From: Ruminococcus sp.
GTDB taxonomy: Bacteria; Bacillota; Clostridia; Oscillospirales; Acutalibacteraceae
DNA: 6,337 bases
Reading direction: 5' to 3'
NCBI GenBank assembly: GCA_017380355.1
Contig: JAFOED010000130.1
Coordinates: 1 to 6,337, forward strand
Of the stretch, positions 1 through 5,411 are shown in pieces. A program made the position numbers and the translations under genes. The notes beneath the pieces were generated by a model, which saw only the letters and a list, made by a program, of their open reading frames with translations, made no database searches and was not told the origin of the DNA. The number at the start of each line of letters is the position of its first letter. Positions within the stretch are counted from its first letter, which is position 1.

Positions 1-1618
1 AAAGCCATTCTCTACAGAAGATATCGAGAAAATCGAAAAAGAGATGAAGGCTATCGTTAAAGAAGGTCTTGAAATCGAGCGTTTCGAGCTCGCTCCTCAG
101 GACGCTATTAAGATGCTCAACGATATGGGTGAGCCATATAAGGTAGAGCTTGCATCAGAGCACGCTGATAAAGGCGAACCAATAAGCTTTTATAAGCAGG
201 GCGAGTTTACTGACCTTTGTGCAGGTCCACACCTTATGAGTGTTGCTCCTGTTAAGGCTATCAAACTCACAAACTGTACAGGTGCTTACTGGCGCGGTGA
301 TGCTAAGAATGCACAGCTTTGTCGTGTTTACGGTATTTCTTTCCCAAAAGCTTATATGCTCGAAGAGTACCTTGTTATGCAGGAAGAAGCTCTCAAACGT
401 GACCACAACAAACTCGGTCGTGAACTCGAGCTCTTCACAACATCTCCGCTTATCGGTCAGGGCCTGCCAATTATGCTTCCAAAGGGTGCTCGTATTATCC
501 AGCTTTTACAGAGATTTGTAGAAGATCTTGAGCAGGCACACGGCTGGCAGTTAACAAAAACTCCGTTAATGGCAAAGTCTGACTTATATAAATTAAGTGG
601 TCACTGGGGACACTACAAAGATGGTATGTTCGTATTAGGTGACGAAGAAAAGGATGATGAAGTTTTTGCTCTTCGTCCTATGACATGTCCTTTCCAGTAT
701 CAGGCATATTTAAACAGAGGTCGTTCATATCGTGATCTCCCTATGAGACTTAACGAGACATCTACACTCTTCAGAAACGAAGCAAGTGGTGAGATGCACG
801 GCCTTATCCGAGTTCGTCAGTTCACAATTTCTGAGGGTCACCTTATGTGTACACCTGAACAGCTCGAAGACGAGTTCAAGGGCTGTCTTGAACTTGCGAT
901 CTACTGCTTAAAGACATTAGGTCTTTACGAGGATGTTTCTTATCGTTTCTCACAGTGGGATCCATCAGACAGAGAGAAGTACATCGGTACAGAAGAACAG
1001 TGGGATGAAGCTCAGGGTATTATGGGTAAGATTCTCGATAATCTCGAAATTCCTTACAAAATCGGTATCGGTGAGGCTGCTTTCTATGGTCCAAAGCTTG
1101 ATATCCAGATTAAGAACGTTTACGGTAAGGAAGATACTCTTATCACAATCCAGGTTGACCAGATGCTTGCTGAGAAGTTCGGTATGGAATATGTCGACAA
1201 AGATGGCGTGAAGAAGAACCCATACATCATCCACAGAACATCGCTCGGTTGTTACGAGCGTACACTTGCTCTGCTTATCGAGAAGTACGCAGGTGCGTTC
1301 CCAATGTGGCTTGCTCCGGTTCAGGTTAAGCTTTTACCAATCGCTGACCGTCACCTCGACTATATCTATGAGGTTAAGAAAGAGCTTGAGAAGAAGGGTA
1401 TGCGTGTTGAAATCGACGACCGCTCTGAAAAAATCGGCTTTAAAATCCGTGAAGCACAGCTTTCTAAGGTGCCATATATGATTTTAGTTGGCGATAAGGA
1501 CATCGAAAACAATACAGTTTCTGTTCGTGACAGAAAAGAGGGCGACCTTGGTGCTATGAGTTTACAGAGCTTTATCGAAAAGGCTATGGAAGAAATTGAG
1601 TCAAAAATCATTAAATAA
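1..1618 (+). CDS. thrS: Threonine--tRNA ligase (ThrRS), 5' end missing
   Basis: This enzyme charges tRNA-Thr with threonine in the cytoplasm, using ATP. The reading frame is open from the first bases (first full codon at position 2), so the gene starts upstream; the ATG at 44 is internal. About 538 residues are visible, and by comparison with E. coli ThrRS roughly 110 are missing (TGS domain and first half of the editing domain, with its HHxxxH motif). Counting from the codon at 2: DLCAGPH (Cys73, His77) closes the editing site; the zinc ligands are Cys229 (RPMTCP), His280 (EGHLMC) and His411 (IIHRTS); motif 2 carries Arg258 (FRNE); Tyr362 lies in AFYGPK; motif 3 Arg420 is in GCYER. The anticodon-binding domain begins near WLAPVQV and includes EKIGFKIREAQ. 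Several pocket residues differ from E. coli (CPFQ for CPGH, ISEGH for QDDAH). No terminator follows, so it probably runs into the next gene. Identity is certain. Confidence 0.97.
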   Translation, partial: KPFSTEDIEKIEKEMKAIVKEGLEIERFELAPQDAIKMLNDMGEPYKVELASEHADKGEPISFYKQGEFTDLCAGPHLMSVAPVKAIKLTNCTGAYWRGDAKNAQLCRVYGISFPKAYMLEEYLVMQEEALKRDHNKLGRELELFTTSPLIGQGLPIMLPKGARIIQLLQRFVEDLEQAHGWQLTKTPLMAKSDLYKLSGHWGHYKDGMFVLGDEEKDDEVFALRPMTCPFQYQAYLNRGRSYRDLPMRLNETSTLFRNEASGEMHGLIRVRQFTISEGHLMCTPEQLEDEFKGCLELAIYCLKTLGLYEDVSYRFSQWDPSDREKYIGTEEQWDEAQGIMGKILDNLEIPYKIGIGEAAFYGPKLDIQIKNVYGKEDTLITIQVDQMLAEKFGMEYVDKDGVKKNPYIIHRTSLGCYERTLALLIEKYAGAFPMWLAPVQVKLLPIADRHLDYIYEVKKELEKKGMRVEIDDRSEKIGFKIREAQLSKVPYMILVGDKDIENNTVSVRDRKEGDLGAMSLQSFIEKAMEEIESKIIK

Positions 1619-1637
1619 TTAAAATATCAATTAAGTC

Positions 1638-1645
1638 AGGAGGTG
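1638..1645 (+). promoter_or_regulatory. Strong ribosome binding site fixing a TTG start
   Basis: AGGAGGTG lies five bases before the TTG at 1651. The first in-frame ATG (1669) is about 23 bases from this site, too far for normal initiation, so TTG is the supported start. Confidence 0.85.
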
Positions 1646-1650
1646 GCTCC

Positions 1651-2445
1651 TTGAGAAGAAAATCAGAAATGAAAGTGTCAAGGGGTCGCCTTGAAGAAGA
1701 AAGACGTAAAAGCGACGAGAAATTTATGTACCAGCGTGTGTTGCTTGTTATGCTTCCTATTATTATGGTCGCAGTCTTAGTTGTTGGTGCGTATTTTGGC
1801 TATCTTTCTTTTATGTCTGATTTTGTTGAGATTAAAGACGATGAAACCCCTGTTGTTTACGCAAGCGAAGCTGAGTTTACTGAGGAAGAGGAGAGGTACC
1901 TGCTCACAGTTGTCAGCTCTGCAAACACAGTAGACGCTTCTTTTAAGCCTGAGCTTGTTAAATACAAGGGTATTGAGGTGTCTTATCTTATAAAGGATAG
2001 TCTCGACAGAATGCTTACTGATGCACAGGCTCAGGAGCTTGATGTTAATCTGATTAGCGGTTATATTTCTTATGAAGAACAAAAAGAAATATACGATACC
2101 GCTGTCAGCAGTTATAAAAAGAAGAAAAAGTGTTCTATTGTTAAAGCTGAAGCTGCTGTGAAAAAAACAACCCCGAATGCAGGCGAGTCTGAACAGCAGA
2201 CTGGTCTTGTGGTTGAATTGTCCTGCGATGAAGGCAAAAAATTCAAAGACACAGCAGAATTTCGTTGGCTTTCTAAAAACTGTGTTGACTACGGATTTAT
2301 TTTGCGATATCCTGACAAAGAAAACACAGGAGGCATAGGCTTTTCGCCTAATTTATTCCGTTATGTCGGTGAAGAACACGCTTACAGAATGCGTGCTTAC
2401 GATATGAATCTTGACGAATATGTACAATATTTAGGAATCCAGTAA
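1651..2445 (+). CDS. Membrane-anchored VanY-like (M15B) protein, probable pseudopeptidase
   Basis: 264 residues, TTG start set by the upstream AGGAGGTG. Residues 1-28 are charged and basic, followed by one hydrophobic segment (about 30-55), so the protein is likely anchored with its C-terminal part outside. That part resembles D-alanyl-D-alanine carboxypeptidases of the VanY family, which trim cell-wall stem peptides: SGYISYEEQ (136-144, usually SGYRSYxxQ), GESEQQTGLVVE (178-189, usually GxSEHQTGLAVD), WLSKNCVDYGFILRYP (206-221), FSPNLFRYVG (231-240, usually xEPWHFRYVG), then MNLDEYVQYLG. The zinc ligands His and Asp are Gln182 and Glu189, the catalytic Glu is Ser232, the last ligand His is Leu235, and the SGYRS Arg is Ile139. 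Peptidase activity is therefore unlikely. The fold call is by motif recognition. A binding or regulatory role at the wall is inference. It sits 32 bases after thrS without a terminator and is probably cotranscribed with it; there is no obvious functional link. Confidence 0.85.
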   Translation: MRRKSEMKVSRGRLEEERRKSDEKFMYQRVLLVMLPIIMVAVLVVGAYFGYLSFMSDFVEIKDDETPVVYASEAEFTEEEERYLLTVVSSANTVDASFKPELVKYKGIEVSYLIKDSLDRMLTDAQAQELDVNLISGYISYEEQKEIYDTAVSSYKKKKKCSIVKAEAAVKKTTPNAGESEQQTGLVVELSCDEGKKFKDTAEFRWLSKNCVDYGFILRYPDKENTGGIGFSPNLFRYVGEEHAYRMRAYDMNLDEYVQYLGIQ

Positions 2446-2464
2446 GAAAAAATCAAAAAAACAC

Positions 2465-2493
2465 TTGCATTTTAAAAACATTTATAGTATAAT
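2465..2493 (+). promoter_or_regulatory. Sigma-A promoter of rpmE
   Basis: The −35 box TTGCAT (2465-2470) and a perfect −10 box TATAAT (2488-2493) are separated by exactly 17 bases. Transcription would begin near 2500, giving a leader of about 36 bases before rpmE. It is the only textbook promoter I can see in the window. Confidence 0.87.
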
Positions 2494-2535
2494 CCATTTG
2501 TTATATTACGGTTTCAGCGAAAGAGGTGAACATCA

Positions 2536-2742
2536 ATGAAGGAAAGTATCCATCCAAATTATGAGAAGACAACAATTACTTGCGCATGCGGTAATGTAAT
2601 CGAGACAGGTTCAACAAAGAAGGATATTCGTGTTGAAATTTGTTCTAAATGCCACCCATTCTTCACAGGAAAGCAGAAGCTCGTTGATACCGGCGGACGT
2701 GTTGACAGATTTAAGAAGCGTTTCGGTATGGAAGGCAAATAA
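2536..2742 (+). CDS. rpmE: 50S ribosomal protein L31, zinc-binding type
   Basis: A 68-residue component of the large ribosomal subunit, which in characterised bacteria helps bridge the two subunits. It starts IHPNYEKTTITCACGN and contains the family signature CSKCHPFFTGKQ and the ending GGRVDRFKKRFG. Cys16, Cys18, Cys36 and Cys39 form the CxC...CxxC zinc site that marks the C+ paralogue; in bacteria with both types the C− form (YtiA/RpmE2) replaces it under zinc starvation, but no such gene is visible here. Length is normal for the family. AGAGGTGA at 2522-2529 is the ribosome binding site for the ATG at 2536. With its own promoter upstream and a terminator directly downstream it looks like a single-gene transcription unit. 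Confidence 0.98.
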   Translation: MKESIHPNYEKTTITCACGNVIETGSTKKDIRVEICSKCHPFFTGKQKLVDTGGRVDRFKKRFGMEGK

Positions 2743-2756
2743 TCATGTAATTGTTG

Positions 2757-2786
2757 AGGCGGTACTTTTGTACCGCCTGTTCTTTT
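2757..2786 (+). terminator. Rho-independent terminator of rpmE
   Basis: A perfect 9-bp stem, AGGCGGTAC (2757-2765) with GTACCGCCT (2770-2778), closes a TTTT loop and is followed by GTTCTTTT. The U-rich tail is interrupted, so some readthrough into the next gene is plausible. Confidence 0.9.
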
Positions 2787-2794
2787 ATAAAGTT

Positions 2795-2799
2795 AGGAG
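2795..2799 (+). promoter_or_regulatory. Ribosome binding site deciding the GTG start at 2806
   Basis: AGGAG stands six bases before the GTG at 2806. An ATG overlaps this start (2804-2806, ATGTG) but lies in another frame that gives no recognisable protein, so GTG is the real start. Confidence 0.75.
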
Positions 2800-2805
2800 T
2801 TTAAT

Positions 2806-3429
2806 GTGCAGACGTATATTACTGTTAAAGGTTACGACGAAGATGAGTTTGTTGAGAAACGTTCTCGCTTTATCGGCTACATAAAACACGTTGAAACTGA
2901 AAAAGAAGCTACTGATTTTATCGCACAGATTCGCTCTAAACATTGGGATGCGACTCATAACGTCTACGCTTATGTTTTAAGAGAAAATCAGGTTATGCGA
3001 TATAGCGACGACAACGAGCCACAGGGAACCGCAGGTATCCCTGTACTTGATGTGTTGAAGAAAAATAATGTCACCGACGTTTGTGTTGTAGTGACACGTT
3101 ATTTCGGTGGAGTTTTGCTTGGCGCAGGTGGACTTGTGCGCGCTTATTCGCACGGTGCGTCTATAGCGCTTAAGAAAATCGGAATGACCACTATGCAGAT
3201 GTGCAGTTTGTGTGAGCTTACCTGTACATACACTCAGTACGGCAAAATTCCGGCATCTATTGCATCTTTTGATGGTGTAGTTGATGATAGTGAGTTTACT
3301 GATTTTGTTACTGTCAGATTCCATTTGCCTTGTGGTGAGCTTGATAAGCTTAATGTGGTTTTATCAGAGCTTACTTGCGGAGCAGTCTGTGCAACTGAAA
3401 AATCAAAAGCGTTTTTTGAGAAAAAATAA
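2806..3429 (+). CDS. YigZ/IMPACT family protein (UPF0029)
   Basis: 207 residues, the usual length for bacterial YigZ (E. coli) and YvyE (B. subtilis). The N-terminal UPF0029 domain (about 10-120) shows the family hallmarks DATHNVYAYVL (48-58), SDDNEPQGTAGIP (67-79), VTRYFGG (96-102) and LGAGGLVRAYS (105-115). The C-terminal domain (about 138-195) matches the position of DUF1949, a small ferredoxin-like fold found in this family. The eukaryotic relative IMPACT regulates the GCN2 kinase. The bacterial function is not settled; a nucleic-acid or ribosome-related role has been suggested from structure. Database names such as proline dipeptidase for this family are not supported by these motifs. 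It lies 63 bases after rpmE, past that gene's terminator, and I see no clear promoter of its own, so expression may depend on readthrough. It shares no obvious pathway with its neighbours. Confidence 0.93.
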   Translation: MQTYITVKGYDEDEFVEKRSRFIGYIKHVETEKEATDFIAQIRSKHWDATHNVYAYVLRENQVMRYSDDNEPQGTAGIPVLDVLKKNNVTDVCVVVTRYFGGVLLGAGGLVRAYSHGASIALKKIGMTTMQMCSLCELTCTYTQYGKIPASIASFDGVVDDSEFTDFVTVRFHLPCGELDKLNVVLSELTCGAVCATEKSKAFFEKK

Positions 3430-3432
3430 CTG

Positions 3433-3561
3433 AAAATAAAGGGTAAAACACAAAAACTGCGTAAATATAGATGTCACTCGACAATTATTTATGCAGTTTT
3501 TAATTTTTTTACTAAAAAATAAAGGGAAAATACGCACAACTGCGTAATTATATATAGTCAC
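3433..3561 (+). repeat. Two diverged direct copies of a ~45-base sequence before dnaG
   Basis: Copy A covers 3433-3477 and copy B 3516-3561. Both begin AAAATAAAGGG, both contain CTGCGTAA (3457-3464 and 3540-3547, offset 83), and both end in GTCAC after an A/T-rich TATA stretch (offset 84). Aligned by eye they are roughly three quarters identical, although A-richness inflates this. Each is followed by a TAATTTTTTT run (3501-3510 and 3576-3585). Copy B carries its own small hairpin, TACGCA (3531-3536) with TGCGTA (3541-3546), which copy A lacks. Together the copies fill most of the gap between the yigZ-like gene and dnaG. Origin unknown: local duplication or remnants of a dispersed intergenic repeat. 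Confidence 0.6.
3452..3510 (+). terminator. Long terminator-like hairpin after the yigZ-like gene
   Basis: AAAAACTGCGTAAATA (3452-3467) pairs with TATTTATGCAGTTTTT (3486-3501) over 16 positions with a single G·U. TGTC/GACA within the loop can pair further. The run AATTTTTTT (3502-3510) follows at once, as in an intrinsic terminator. The A arm and T arm could also allow termination on the opposite strand. Stability is limited by the low GC of the stem. Confidence 0.7.
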
Positions 3562-3585
3562 GCCATTTTTGGTCGTAATTTTTTT

Positions 3586-3595
3586 AAAGGAGGGG
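3586..3595 (+). promoter_or_regulatory. Strong ribosome binding site of dnaG fixing a GTG start
   Basis: AAAGGAGGGG ends five bases before the GTG at 3601. The first in-frame ATG is codon 25, inside the conserved N-terminus just before the zinc finger, so GTG is the start. Confidence 0.88.
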
Positions 3596-3600
3596 AGAGC

Positions 3601-5367
3601 GTGAGACTTTCTGAAGATTTTATCACAGAGCTGAAGTATCGCTCTGACATTTCTGATATCGCTTCGTCGTATATGCAACTTAAACGTCGTGGACGTAATT
3701 TGGTTGGATTGTGCCCGTTTCACGGTGAAAAAACTCCTTCCTTTAATATTTATGCTGAAAATGGTTCTTTTTATTGTTTTGGTTGCGGTGTTGGTGGTGA
3801 CGTCATCACCTTTATTATGAAAATCGAGAATCTCGATTATATGGAAGCGGTAAAGTTTTTAGCTCAGCGAGCAGGTATGACAGTACCTGATGACGCGGTT
3901 GATGACTCGATGAGTAAACTGCGTACGCGTGTTTATGAGGCTAACCGCGAAGCTGCTCGTTTTTATTACTCTAAGCTTTTTGCACCAGAGGGAAAACAAG
4001 CGCTATCTTATTTGCGTGGACGAGCTTTGAGTGATAAGACCATAACTCGTTTCGGACTCGGATATGCTCCGAATAACCGCTTTGCACTTACTAATCATCT
4101 TAAACAAAAAGGGTTCAGCGATTCTGAGCTTATAGCCGCGAATCTGGTTTTTAAATCACGTTCGGGCAATTCCGTTATCGACCGCTTTGTCGACAGAGTT
4201 ATGTTCCCAATTATCGACCTTAGAGGTAACGTTATCGCTTTTGGCGGTCGTATTATGAGCGATCAGAAACCTAAGTATTTAAACACGTCTGACACTATTG
4301 TATTTAATAAAAGTCAGAATCTGTTCTCGCTTAATAACGCTAAAAACAGCGGCACACGCAGACTTATTCTATGTGAAGGCTATATGGATGTTATCGCAGT
4401 GAATCAGGCAGGGTTCACAGATGCGGTAGCTACTCTCGGCACTTCTCTGACTACCGAACAGGCTATGCTTATGAAGCGCTATTGTGATGAGATCGTTATC
4501 TGTTACGATGCCGACGAAGCAGGACAAAAAGCGACACAGCGAGCTATAGGTATTTTACGTAGTACAGGACTTAATGTTAGAGTCCTCGCCATTCCTGATG
4601 GAAAAGACCCTGACGAGTTTATTCGCAAAAACGGAGAAAAAGGTCCTGCCGCGTTTAAAGTTTTACTTGATAACAGCGGAAATGACGTCGAATACCGACT
4701 CTATAAATTAAAAAAACAGTTTGACCTTACCACCCCACAAGGACGTTTTGCTTATTTGTCACAGGCGGTTAAGGTGCTCGCAACTCTTGACAACGCTATG
4801 GAGCAGGATATTTATGCGTCAAAGCTAGCACAAGAAGCTTCTGTTGAGAAAAACTCTATCATGGAGCAGATTTCGAAACTCAGCAAGGCTAAGTACAAGA
4901 ACGAGAAAAAAACTGAGTTCACGAAACTGCAGAGTGAGGTTTCGGGTAGAGATGACAAAATGAATCCTGAACACTCTAAAAAACCGCGAGCTACTGTTGC
5001 GGAGCAGAATTTAATCGCATTTTTAGTTAACAATCCTGACAAGCTGAGCTTTATTGAAAATTATCTTAAAGCTGAAGATTTTGTTACGGATTTTAATAGA
5101 AAACTTTATCTTTATTTCTGTCAGAGAATTAAAGATAAAAAAGACCCGCTTAACACCTTATCTGCGGATTTTACTTCTGACGAAGTTTCGTCGATTATCC
5201 GCATTATAAGCAAATATTCACAGCTTGCATCTACTAACGATGCGTTGCTTGAATATATCAGCGTAATTAAAGAAGAAAGCGTGAAGCCTACGGATTCGGA
5301 CATAGCAAAAGCGTCGGATTCGGAGCTTGATGCTTATTTGAAGAAGCTGAAAGAAAAGCGTAAATAG
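3601..5367 (+). CDS. dnaG: DNA primase
   Basis: Makes the short RNA primers for DNA replication and works with the replicative helicase at the fork. 588 residues, within the normal range. The CHC2-type zinc-binding domain is at the N-terminus: Cys38 and His41 (CPFH), Cys59 and Cys62 (CFGCG). The RNA-polymerase core contains RFVDRVMFPI (195-204), FGGR (214-217) and KYLNT (225-229). The Toprim catalytic part contains EGYMDV with Glu259, YDADEAGQKA with Asp303 and Asp305, and GKDPDEF (334-340), the metal-binding acidic residues. A charged linker (about 425-465) leads to the less conserved C-terminal helicase-interacting domain (about 466-588). All key residues are present. rpoD follows after 44 bases with no terminator, so the two form an operon, as in many Firmicutes; the rpsU often found upstream is absent here. 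No convincing promoter was found in the repeat-filled gap ahead of it. Confidence 0.98.
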   Translation: MRLSEDFITELKYRSDISDIASSYMQLKRRGRNLVGLCPFHGEKTPSFNIYAENGSFYCFGCGVGGDVITFIMKIENLDYMEAVKFLAQRAGMTVPDDAVDDSMSKLRTRVYEANREAARFYYSKLFAPEGKQALSYLRGRALSDKTITRFGLGYAPNNRFALTNHLKQKGFSDSELIAANLVFKSRSGNSVIDRFVDRVMFPIIDLRGNVIAFGGRIMSDQKPKYLNTSDTIVFNKSQNLFSLNNAKNSGTRRLILCEGYMDVIAVNQAGFTDAVATLGTSLTTEQAMLMKRYCDEIVICYDADEAGQKATQRAIGILRSTGLNVRVLAIPDGKDPDEFIRKNGEKGPAAFKVLLDNSGNDVEYRLYKLKKQFDLTTPQGRFAYLSQAVKVLATLDNAMEQDIYASKLAQEASVEKNSIMEQISKLSKAKYKNEKKTEFTKLQSEVSGRDDKMNPEHSKKPRATVAEQNLIAFLVNNPDKLSFIENYLKAEDFVTDFNRKLYLYFCQRIKDKKDPLNTLSADFTSDEVSSIIRIISKYSQLASTNDALLEYISVIKEESVKPTDSDIAKASDSELDAYLKKLKEKRK

Positions 5368-5411
5368 TCTAAAATCAACTTAAAATATACGCACACGAAA
5401 GGAAACTTATT

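Noticed and set aside
44..46. ATG at 44 as the start of thrS
   Set aside because: The frame is open and homologous to ThrRS upstream of it to the window edge (KPFSTEDIEKIEKE precedes it), so it is an internal methionine.
1777..2082. 101-codon minus-strand open frame inside the VanY-like gene
   Set aside because: Antisense shadow of a gene with a strong ribosome binding site and family motifs; no recognisable protein features.
2191..2220. Frameshift or sequencing error as the cause of the missing VanY ligands
   Set aside because: The residues flanking every lost ligand stay in frame and match the family on both sides, and the changes are separated by about 160 bases, so one indel cannot explain them.
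2494..2535. L31-binding autoregulatory leader before rpmE
   Set aside because: The predicted leader is only about 36 bases and shows no convincing paired structure; it cannot be claimed by eye.
3478..3506. dnaG promoter with TCGACA as −35 and TAATTT as −10 (17-base spacing)
   Set aside because: The −10 matches consensus at only three of six positions and lies within the terminator-like stem and its T-run.
3433..3561. CRISPR-like repeat pair
   Set aside because: Only two diverged copies, A/T-rich, with no further spacing series and no cas genes nearby.
3403..3723. 106-codon open frame on the minus strand across the gap before dnaG
   Set aside because: It is very Phe/Leu/Lys-rich from the A/T runs, overlaps the conserved zinc-finger end of dnaG and both repeats, and shows no recognisable motif.
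5338..5366. rpoD-specific promoter with TTGAAG and TAAATA at the end of dnaG
   Set aside because: Spacing is 17, but the −10 matches only three of six positions; not distinguishable from chance.
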